From Pseudomonadota bacterium (GTDB lineage Bacteria; Bdellovibrionota; Bacteriovoracia; Bacteriovoracales; Bacteriovoracaceae): a stretch of DNA of 12,056 nt. The notes below the pieces were generated by a model. It saw only the letters and a program-made list of their open reading frames with translations, searched no databases and had not been told where the DNA came from. The number at the start of each line of letters is the position of its first letter. Positions within the stretch are counted from its first letter, which is position 1. Both the position numbers and the translations under genes were made by a program. Positions 6,379 to 12,056 of the stretch are shown here, piece after piece. The stretch lies in the NCBI GenBank assembly GCA_021299675.1, contig JAJTIF010000246.1:1-12056 (forward strand). Direction: 5' to 3'.

Positions 6379-6774
6379 ATGATTTCCGTGAAAAATAAAC
6401 TAAAAGTTTTACTGGTGGATGATAATGAAGACGTGCTGGAGTTTCTCCACGACGTCCTTGGGCAGTCTTACGAGGTGGTCATTGCCGTCAACGGCCTTGA
6501 GGCCCTTGCAAAGTTTCAGCAAGAGACCTTTGATTTCATCGTCAGTGATGTGCGAATGCCCAAGTTGAGTGGGATTGAGATGGCCCATGAAGTGCGAAAA
6601 ACCAGTCAGCTGCCCATTCTATTTATCACAGCCTCTGAAGATGAGTTCTGCGAACAGATCCAATCTCTCACGCATGTCTATAAAGTAAAAAAGCCTTTTC
6701 GTTATCAGGAGCTGCAAGAAAAGCTTAAGCAGCTGCATGAGCTTTACTTTAAAGCTTTCTCTGAAGTCGCATAG
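6379..6774 (+). CDS. Single-domain response regulator (CheY-like receiver)
   Basis: This 131-aa cytoplasmic receiver domain has no output domain. It has the acidic pair in VDDNED (D14, D15), the phosphoacceptor D57 in IVSDVRMP, T84 in FITAS, and the conserved lysine in VKKPF (K105), with Y101 as a likely switch aromatic. All residues needed for phosphorylation are present. It lies about 1.6 kb from the start of a histidine kinase gene on the same strand, with a convergent gene and a barrel gene between; I infer that the two form a pair. Acting without a DNA-binding domain, it would work by protein-protein contact or phosphorelay. The start at 6379 lacks a Shine-Dalgarno, but the receiver fold begins at residue 8, so no later ATG fits. 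Its stop is 15 nt from the tail of the convergent PstS-like gene. Confidence 0.93.
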   Translation: MISVKNKLKVLLVDDNEDVLEFLHDVLGQSYEVVIAVNGLEALAKFQQETFDFIVSDVRMPKLSGIEMAHEVRKTSQLPILFITASEDEFCEQIQSLTHVYKVKKPFRYQELQEKLKQLHELYFKAFSEVA

Positions 6775-6789
6775 ATTTAATGTGATTTT

Positions 6790-7218
6790 CTAGAACCGAA
6801 CTTCTCTCAGACCCTTCTTGCTTAGGACTTCCTTGGGAATGTCACCCTTGGAAAAAACGATAAGGATCGAGTTATTGACTTCGGAGATCAGACTTAGGCT
6901 GTCCTCGATATTCTTGACTTGCTTAGGCAGGCTAGCTTTGCCAGAAAAAAACTTAATGCGCCAGTCGTTGATGAACTTATCTTTGGCAATATTGAACTTA
7001 AAACTAAAAGAATCGGCATCGATCTTATTGAGATCTTCGATGTAGAGATTAATATTCGAGCCATCTCCCCATTTTAGCATGGTCCCATTCACAATGTTAA
7101 CGACATCAAGCTCACTGGGCTGGTCTTTATCCTGAGCAATAATAACGCGCACACCGCCTAGAGAGGGGTATGCCGTCAAAGAGAAGAGCATGATAGATAC
7201 TGCGAGTACTCGAAACAT
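6790..7218 (-). CDS. Small secreted PstS-like (phosphate-binding-fold) protein
   Basis: This 142-aa protein starts with a signal peptide (MFRVLAVSIMLFSLTAYP, cleavage around residues 19-22), so it should be periplasmic. The mature part begins VRVIIAQDKD and contains NIVNGTMLKWGDGSNINLYI (41-60) and KFINDWRIKFFSGKASLPKQ (80-99). This matches the pattern of short proteins annotated as phosphate ABC transporter substrate-binding (PBP-like), which cover about half of a PstS: the strand-helix with 'I..G....W.DG', then a 'W....F.GK...P' helix. It is too short to be a complete two-lobed solute-binding protein, and no ABC transporter genes are adjacent. By eye it is AT-richer than its neighbours. It is divergent from the barrel-kinase operon and probably works with it, for example as a ligand-binding or sensor partner. 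No good Shine-Dalgarno precedes the ATG at 7218. The fold assignment is from memory and moderate in confidence. Confidence 0.7.
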   Translation of the reverse strand: MFRVLAVSIMLFSLTAYPSLGGVRVIIAQDKDQPSELDVVNIVNGTMLKWGDGSNINLYIEDLNKIDADSFSFKFNIAKDKFINDWRIKFFSGKASLPKQVKNIEDSLSLISEVNNSILIVFSKGDIPKEVLSKKGLREVRF

Positions 7219-7253
7219 TTTTTAAGCCAAACTTAATTGTTTTTCTTCTTCTA

Positions 7254-7283
7254 ATTCTAATTTGCCAAGAGGCAGAAGATCAA
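7254..7283 (-). promoter_or_regulatory. Predicted sigma-70-like promoter for the PstS-like gene
   Basis: On the minus strand, TTGATC (7278-7283) and TAGAAT (7254-7259) are separated by 18 nt and match the -35 and -10 consensus at 4/6 and 5/6 positions. A transcript would begin near 7247, giving a leader of about 28 nt. It overlaps the opposing plus-strand promoter. Confidence 0.45.
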
Positions 7284-7291
7284 TGTTTAAT
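7262..7291 (+). promoter_or_regulatory. Predicted sigma-70-like promoter for the barrel-kinase operon
   Basis: TTGCCA (7262-7267) and TTTAAT (7286-7291) each match consensus at 5/6 positions and are 18 nt apart. Transcription would start near 7298, leaving about 26 nt of leader that carries the AGGGA ribosome site of the barrel gene. Confidence 0.5.
7263..7274. repeat. Short inverted repeat between divergent promoters
   Basis: TGCC (7263-7266) and GGCA (7271-7274) are inverted around AAGA. The element overlaps the plus-strand -35 and lies in the minus-strand promoter spacer, where a bound regulator would affect both directions. With 4-nt arms, it may be chance. Confidence 0.35.
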
Positions 7292-7323
7292 TTCTGCGAA
7301 ACTTAAGTCTTAGGGATGAGTTC

Positions 7324-8406
7324 ATGTTCAATCGATGCCTGTTTTTTATTTTAAGCTTGTTTACGACACTCGCCTACGGCGTGGACATCAACTTCTTTGG
7401 GCAAGCACGTCTTTCAAAATCAAGCTTAGATAACACTAAGATCACTTATGACGGTATTGGTAACGAGCTGACCTTCTCAGGACTTGAACAGTCAGGTGTG
7501 CGTCTGACGGAGAAGGTGGATGACCTCACTCAAGCGGTGTTTCAGGTTATTTCCTCAGAGGATAATAACTTGCGCTTGGATCTGTTACAAATTAATCGTA
7601 ACCTCAATAAAAATATGCGACTGAGACTGGGATTGCAGCGTATGCCCAATTGGCTCGTGTCAGAACACATCCAGGTGGCTGCTCTCTATCCTTGGATAGA
7701 CCCGCCCAAGGAGCTCTATGACCGCATGGCGATCCGCTCCTTTAATGGCGCGAGTTTTGATCTCATTTTTGACAAATTCTATGCCACAACATTCTTGGGT
7801 GACGCTCGTCAGAACTTCGAGTTTGATTTCGCGGACATTAGCGTGAGTGCTCAAGACGTCACAGGCCTCAAGCTCGGATACGATAATGGGGCGGTCAATT
7901 TCTTCGTCTCAGGGATGACGGCGCGTCCTGAGGTTATTCTCAAGGCCAGTAGTCTGTCGGGTATATCAGTCAGTACCGTGGCCAAGTCTTATATGATCAA
8001 TGATTACTTCTTGTTCAATACGGGACTGTCCTGGTTCTTTGGCGACAACATGATCTACACGGAATATGCTTCCACTCGTTCTAGTACTCGGGAGTATGAG
8101 CATTTTGAGTCGGCGTATTTCACCTATGGCCGCAAGTTTCTCGAGAAATTCACTCTCCTGGCGACTTACTCCACGGATCTAGATGTGCGCTCCACGATTG
8201 CGCCCTCAGCAACCGCGACCTACAGCACGGATCTGAACTACCAGCTCAACATGAACAATCTCCTGAAGTTCTCCTTCAAGCACGTCGACTTCAAGCAGAA
8301 CCGGGCCACGGGTCCCTTTGGGGAAACCACGGGTTTGTTGAACATGGCGGCGGGATCTCCGAATAATTTTAATATTTTCTCTGCTGGTTGGGCCTTTATC
8401 TTTTAG
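7324..8406 (+). CDS. Outer-membrane beta-barrel (porin-like) protein
   Basis: This 360-aa protein has a signal peptide (MFNRCLFFILSLFTTLAYG, predicted cut after G19). It then consists of many alternating polar/hydrophobic strands with aromatic girdle residues (for example NEDYFLF-like and YFTYGRKF segments) and few long hydrophobic helices. It ends in FSAGWAFIF, whose terminal phenylalanine is the usual signal for BAM-dependent insertion of a barrel. The opening VDINFFGQARLS and the FSGLEQSGVRL segment resemble general porin starts. I estimate about 14-16 strands, but cannot count them reliably. AGGGA lies 9 nt upstream of the ATG. The stop is 6 nt before the histidine kinase ATG, so the two are co-transcribed. 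A specific porin family is not recognised; it may be a channel whose expression or state is monitored by the kinase. Confidence 0.8.
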   Translation: MFNRCLFFILSLFTTLAYGVDINFFGQARLSKSSLDNTKITYDGIGNELTFSGLEQSGVRLTEKVDDLTQAVFQVISSEDNNLRLDLLQINRNLNKNMRLRLGLQRMPNWLVSEHIQVAALYPWIDPPKELYDRMAIRSFNGASFDLIFDKFYATTFLGDARQNFEFDFADISVSAQDVTGLKLGYDNGAVNFFVSGMTARPEVILKASSLSGISVSTVAKSYMINDYFLFNTGLSWFFGDNMIYTEYASTRSSTREYEHFESAYFTYGRKFLEKFTLLATYSTDLDVRSTIAPSATATYSTDLNYQLNMNNLLKFSFKHVDFKQNRATGPFGETTGLLNMAAGSPNNFNIFSAGWAFIF

Positions 8407-8412
8407 GATGCT

Positions 8413-9753
8413 ATGAAAGATACCCTGATCTCGGAAGTCTTTCCTTTTAAGCTCGCGGCTCTCGCGTTTGGTCTCCTTCTATCGATTTTTTCTTTCATGT
8501 CCTACTTCCACATCCGAAACTACGGATTCATTGCTGACTTCAATGAAGTCGATGTGCCGGTCATTCAACTGACCAGTACCCAGATTCGACTCATCTCCGA
8601 GCTCGCGCTGATGATTGAATCCACCCCCGGTGAAGCGGTCAAAAATGAGATCCTACGAAACCACATTGAAAATCTTAAGTTTTCCTTGGCGGAAATCGAA
8701 AATCTCATCCCTGACGATCGCGCCAGTGCTGCGCAGATTGTAAAAATTCGTGCCCTAATCGACGAGCTAGAGAAGCAGGGGAGTATGAATCTTGCCACCA
8801 TCCAAGAGTTGCGTACGCTGGTGCAGAATTACATCGAGGACTATCTCCTTCGAAAGAATGCTCAGGTCGATTACGAGAAAAAGATCTCGTCAGTGATTTC
8901 GATCCTCTCCCTGGTGAGCATTGTCGTGTTTCTTTTCTCCATCCTCGTCGTTTACCGCAAGTACCAAAATAACCTGAATAACATTAGTATCCTCTCCACC
9001 AAGCTCGAGCAGGAACAAGTTAAATCCATCAATACCTCTAAGCTCGCCTCCATCGGGGAGATGGCCGCTGGCCTCGCCCATGAGATCAATAATCCCCTGG
9101 CTGTCATCGTGGCCCGCACGGATCTTATGATGATGAAACTTGAGGCCAATCAGGTTGAGGCTGAGCAGCTCAAAACATCCATGGTAAAAATCAGCCAGAT
9201 GGCCGGCAGGATCTCGAAGATCATCGATAGCGTCCGCAAGCTTTCTCGGGGCAATACCAGCTCGGAGCTCACGACGGTGGATCTGAATGAGGTGATTGAG
9301 GACGTCTTGAGTCTGGTGCATGAAAAAGGGAAAAACCTCGATATTGAACTGTCCTCCCAGTTGCATGCTCCTTTGATGGTTCACTCGAACTACACCTTGA
9401 TCTCACAGGTAATCATCAACCTTATCAACAATGCCATCGATGAGCTCAAGAGAGAGGAGTACCTCAATAGCAAAAAAACCATTTCTATCTCCTCCGAAGA
9501 GGAAGGGGATTATGTGGTCTTGAGGATTCAAGATTCGGGCAAAGGCATCCCGGGCGATATTCGTGAGAAAATGTTCACGCCTTTTTTTACGACCAAAGAA
9601 GTCGGTCAGGGAACGGGGATTGGGTTGAGTATTTCATTAGGTCTCGTGAAAGAACTCAAGGGAGAGCTTTTTTTAGAGCCACAGATTCTACCTACGGTCT
9701 TTGTGTTTAAACTGCCTAAAGCCAATCTAACTCTCGACACCGCCATTTTATAA
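8413..9753 (+). CDS. Membrane sensor histidine kinase (HisKA/NtrB-like core)
   Basis: This 446-aa inner-membrane kinase has TM1 at about 12-32, an extracytoplasmic region of about 125 residues (35-159) that looks all-helical, and TM2 at 160-181. A helical linker (185-205) follows, with no recognisable HAMP, then the dimerisation domain with the H-box ASIGEMAAGLAHEINNPLA and phosphoacceptor H223. The ATPase domain shows the N-box NLINNAIDEL (336-345), G1 DSGKGIP (374-380), F-box FTPFFTTK (388-395) and G2 GQGTGIGLSIS (398-408). All catalytic boxes are intact, and the HEINNPL form is typical of NtrB-like kinases. The ATG is preceded by TAGGA, whose TAG is the stop of the barrel gene, giving a tight two-gene operon. 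The likely phosphate receiver is the single-domain regulator at 6379-6774. The 3' end overlaps the opposite-strand SDR gene by 38 nt. The stimulus is unknown; the helical periplasmic domain and neighbours suggest an envelope signal. Confidence 0.93.
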   Translation: MKDTLISEVFPFKLAALAFGLLLSIFSFMSYFHIRNYGFIADFNEVDVPVIQLTSTQIRLISELALMIESTPGEAVKNEILRNHIENLKFSLAEIENLIPDDRASAAQIVKIRALIDELEKQGSMNLATIQELRTLVQNYIEDYLLRKNAQVDYEKKISSVISILSLVSIVVFLFSILVVYRKYQNNLNNISILSTKLEQEQVKSINTSKLASIGEMAAGLAHEINNPLAVIVARTDLMMMKLEANQVEAEQLKTSMVKISQMAGRISKIIDSVRKLSRGNTSSELTTVDLNEVIEDVLSLVHEKGKNLDIELSSQLHAPLMVHSNYTLISQVIINLINNAIDELKREEYLNSKKTISISSEEEGDYVVLRIQDSGKGIPGDIREKMFTPFFTTKEVGQGTGIGLSISLGLVKELKGELFLEPQILPTVFVFKLPKANLTLDTAIL

Positions 9754-10420
9754 GTGCCTCGGCATGGCGAGAATTCACCACACGTTTTGACGTCTCTTCA
9801 TCAATAAACTCGGGCGCTGCTAAGCCTAGCTTTTGACTCCACTGAGTATAATAATCAGCTCGAGTGGGATGATGAGAAGAAACTGCGTGCAGGAGAGACA
9901 GCTCGCTGGGTGCCGCTAGAATGAGAGAGAGAAGATCCTCTCGATGAATCAGGTTCACTCGATCACACCCTCCAGAGAGACCCTTGCGACCGCTAAGATG
10001 GCGCGCCGGGTGCCGCTCACCGCCGATGAGCCCACCTGGACGAATCACCAGAAGTCTTGATCCAAAAAGACTTCGCAGGGCCCCTTCGGTCTCTAGCAGC
10101 CAGCGCCCGGAAGGGGTATCGGGTGCTGGGGGAGTTGTCTCATCGACAGAGTCTTGCCCACTCCCAAAAACGGAGGTGGAGCTGATGAAAATGACTTTTG
10201 GGGCCGAAGTTTGAAAGGCTTTGCGAGCGAAAGTTTTGGGTGCCAGGGTCATAAGCGGTGGCGTATTAAGAAAGAGTACATCGTGAGGATGAGTGGGGAG
10301 ATCGTGTTGGGTCATCTCAAAGCTTGAGCGATGAGTTCCCCAAGACTCGTGCCCCAAAATTTTGAGGCGCTCTGCCAAGGCACTGCCGAGCCACCCCAGA
10401 CCTATGATCCCCCATTGCAC
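9716..10420 (-). CDS. YeeZ-like NAD(P)-binding SDR-family protein
   Basis: This 234-aa cytoplasmic protein has an N-terminal Rossmann loop IIGLGWLGSALAERL (5-19). The extended/atypical SDR features resemble E. coli YeeZ: FISSTSVFGSGQ (78-89), a DETTPPAPDTPSGR stretch (93-106), RPGGLIGGERHPARH (127-141) and VNLIHREDLLSLI (155-167). The usual catalytic Tyr-x3-Lys is not evident (SVFG replaces SVYG), so it may bind a nucleotide without classical dehydrogenase activity. YeeZ-type proteins have no settled function. Translation starts at a GTG (10420), one base after the cyclase stop codon. The preceding AGAGAAG is a weak ribosome site, so it probably depends on coupling to the cyclase. Its 3' end overlaps the kinase gene by 38 nt. 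Confidence 0.82.
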   Translation of the reverse strand: MQWGIIGLGWLGSALAERLKILGHESWGTHRSSFEMTQHDLPTHPHDVLFLNTPPLMTLAPKTFARKAFQTSAPKVIFISSTSVFGSGQDSVDETTPPAPDTPSGRWLLETEGALRSLFGSRLLVIRPGGLIGGERHPARHLSGRKGLSGGCDRVNLIHREDLLSLILAAPSELSLLHAVSSHHPTRADYYTQWSQKLGLAAPEFIDEETSKRVVNSRHAEALIKWRCRELDWL

Positions 10421-10421
10421 G

Positions 10422-12056
10422 CTACTTCTCTGTCATCGTGGTGACGTCAAAATCCACGGGCACGCTTTCGGCCATGAGCCATTTTTCACACTGCTTCATG
10501 AGTTTGGCACAGGGTTTATCGTGGGGATAGCTCGCGACGACGCCTTCGAGGAGAGTCTTGGCCTCAGTGAATTTTTTCTCTAAGAAAAGTGCGTAGCTCT
10601 TGTTGTAGAAATCAAAGGCATCTCCATCTTTATAAAGATAGTGCTCACCGTGAATGACTTCATAGATCATCACTGGTGTGCTCTTGCCTTTGACTTTCAC
10701 TTTATCTAAAAGTCGCGTGCGGTACTTATTCTGTGGCAAGCGGGCAAAAGTGTATTCAGAAATAATAATCTCTGCGCCGTAGTGCTTACACAAACTCTCA
10801 AGTCGTGCACCGAGGTTCATGTTGTCCCCCAGGGCGGTGTAAGAGAAAATCTTATCACTGCCCATGTTACCCACACTGCACTCACCGGAGTTGAGTCCAA
10901 TCCCGACCTTAAAGACGGGCAGTCCGCGCGCCGTGAAGTCTTCATTGATCGCTGGCAGGGCCTCCATCATTTTCACCGCCGCTTGCACCGCCCAGTCAGG
11001 ATGATTATCCAAATCCAGCGGAGCCCCCCAGAACGCGACGATGGCGTCCCCGATGTATTTATCCAGTGTGCCTTTGGTTTCAAACACAATGTCCGTCATA
11101 CGGCCCATGTATTTGTTCAGAGCCGCGGAGAGCTCCATGGGAGTCAGTTTTTCGGAGATGCTGGTAAAGTCGCGCACGTCCGAGAAGAGACAGGTGATGT
11201 CGCGCTTTTCACCACCGATCTTGAGCTTTTCAGGGTTATCCAACATCTCGTTGACGATGGCAGGAGAAACGTAGCGGGCGAAGGTGCCTTTAATTTGTTT
11301 CTTCTCTTTGGCGGATCGGTAGAAGTTGATGAAAGTCGACCAGGAGTAAGTGTTGAAAAAACACGCGAGCGTATAAAAGAGTTTAAGCTCATATCCCTTG
11401 GGGAGGAAGAGGTGGCGATCCAGCATAATGACCGAGGCACTCACTGTGAGGAGCACACCAATGTCCAGCAGAGCGTTTCCAAAGCGCTGGGTGATCACGA
11501 TGATGAGAAAGCCCAGGATCATCATGACGATCGAGACATTCAAAGATGTTTCCGTGGGCTCATAGACATAACCCGACAGCAGCTGGTGGGTCACGTTGGT
11601 GTGGGCGTACATCCCTGGCATCTTGGAGTCGATGGGAGCATTTCGAAAATCGTGCGCCCCCTCAGCGACGGAGCCGACCATTATTATTTTTCCTTCGATG
11701 TGTTTGCGGATTTTTTCGTCTTTTGGATTAGCATTCAGGAGTCGGTAATAACTAATGGAGTGGTAATTCTCCCTGCGAGACGAATAGCGCACTTTAATTT
11801 CACCGTTGGTGTCGAGTTTGATCTCTTTACCTTTAAAGGTTAGTACCGCCTCACCGTTGGCGTTGGTTTGGATCTTAGACTTCTCTCCTGAATAGGCCTC
11901 CGCTGTGACCAGGCCCATCGAGCCCACATACACTGATTCACGAATGTCATCGAGGTAGTTGGCGGTGATGCGGTAATGGCGAAACACACCATCAAAGTCT
12001 TCGCTGTTACCGATGTGGCCCATGAGGGATTCGGTCTCAATTAATTTTTTGATGGG
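10422..12056 (-). CDS. CHASE2-type class III adenylate/guanylate cyclase (5' end beyond window)
   Basis: This is a membrane nucleotide cyclase with an extracytoplasmic CHASE2 sensor. The frame stays open to the right edge; residue numbers here count from an internal Met at 12023. CHASE2 spans roughly the start to residue 152, with the typical C-terminal IEGKIIMVGS (109-118) and MPGMYAHTNVTHQLLSG (135-151). Three membrane segments follow (161-181, 184-203, 212-234), then the catalytic domain (about 250-456). Metal-binding D282 (FSDVRDFT) and D326 (DKYIGD), purine-selecting K322, and transition-state N403 and R407 (NLGARLE) are present. The partner of K322, usually Asp, is S394 (FSYTALGD), reminiscent of class IIIb adenylate cyclases, which often carry Thr there. 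The tail (465-515) looks like a TPR-type helical pair. cAMP is the likelier product because of the lysine. The next gene starts one base after its stop. Confidence 0.92.
   Translation of the reverse strand, partial: PIKKLIETESLMGHIGNSEDFDGVFRHYRITANYLDDIRESVYVGSMGLVTAEAYSGEKSKIQTNANGEAVLTFKGKEIKLDTNGEIKVRYSSRRENYHSISYYRLLNANPKDEKIRKHIEGKIIMVGSVAEGAHDFRNAPIDSKMPGMYAHTNVTHQLLSGYVYEPTETSLNVSIVMMILGFLIIVITQRFGNALLDIGVLLTVSASVIMLDRHLFLPKGYELKLFYTLACFFNTYSWSTFINFYRSAKEKKQIKGTFARYVSPAIVNEMLDNPEKLKIGGEKRDITCLFSDVRDFTSISEKLTPMELSAALNKYMGRMTDIVFETKGTLDKYIGDAIVAFWGAPLDLDNHPDWAVQAAVKMMEALPAINEDFTARGLPVFKVGIGLNSGECSVGNMGSDKIFSYTALGDNMNLGARLESLCKHYGAEIIISEYTFARLPQNKYRTRLLDKVKVKGKSTPVMIYEVIHGEHYLYKDGDAFDFYNKSYALFLEKKFTEAKTLLEGVVASYPHDKPCAKLMKQCEKWLMAESVPVDFDVTTMTEK

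Noticed and set aside
6371..6382. A three-codon leader frame overlapping the response-regulator start
   Set aside because: It has no ribosome site and the length is well within chance; it is noted only as a curiosity in the intergenic entry.
8890..9384. A 164-codon minus-strand frame inside the histidine kinase
   Set aside because: It mirrors the kinase H-box region, and the kinase has all catalytic boxes intact.
10782..11843. A 353-codon open frame on the plus strand
   Set aside because: It lies wholly antisense to the well-supported CHASE2 cyclase. Its translation is His/Val/Arg-rich with no domain, and it has no ribosome site; it is a codon-bias shadow.

Overview
The window looks like chromosomal DNA from a flagellated Gram-negative bacterium. 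The gene content (flagellin with a Bdellovibrio-type N-terminus, CHASE2 adenylate cyclase, HTTM membrane protein, small PstS-like protein beside an outer-membrane barrel and a histidine kinase) and a moderate base composition suggest Bdellovibrionota or a related 'deltaproteobacterial' predator-like lineage. This placement is inferred from protein character; no ribosomal or other phylogenetic marker is present. Nearly all of the window is coding. I see no tRNA, rRNA, CRISPR array, insertion sequence or phage gene.

Left end (1-4601, all minus strand). The 5' part of a flagellin gene runs off the left edge, with a roughly 210-base leader/intergenic region behind it. Upstream of that is a compact five-gene block, transcribed right to left: a COG1233 (phytoene-desaturase/retinol-saturase-like) FAD oxidoreductase, FabG-type ketoacyl-ACP reductase, FabZ-type hydroxyacyl-ACP dehydratase, FabI-type enoyl-ACP reductase, and a leaderless M23 (LytM-like) metalloprotease. 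Junctions are 15 nt, an 8-nt overlap, a 4-nt ATGA overlap, and a 14- or 44-nt overlap, so this is almost certainly one operon. It holds the three beta-carbon processing steps of fatty-acid elongation but no ketosynthase, malonyl transferase or carrier protein.

Middle (4602-6249). A short AT-rich divergent intergenic region separates that operon from a plus-strand HTTM-domain (vitamin-K-dependent gamma-carboxylase-like) polytopic membrane protein, which is followed by a plausible intrinsic terminator.

Signalling cassette (6379-9753). A stand-alone receiver protein (plus) converges on a small secreted PstS-like domain protein (minus). The latter is divergent from a two-gene operon (plus) for an outer-membrane beta-barrel protein and a two-TM sensor histidine kinase. 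The divergent promoters predicted between 7254 and 7291 overlap and flank a short inverted repeat. Together these look like an envelope-sensing two-component module: periplasmic binding-fold protein, barrel, kinase and single-domain response regulator. Its stimulus is unknown. This is the best candidate here for an undescribed system.

Right end (9716-12056, minus strand). A YeeZ-like NAD(P)-binding SDR overlaps the 3' end of the kinase gene tail to tail by 38 nt. It lies one base downstream of a CHASE2-TM-class III nucleotide cyclase whose 5' end is beyond the window.
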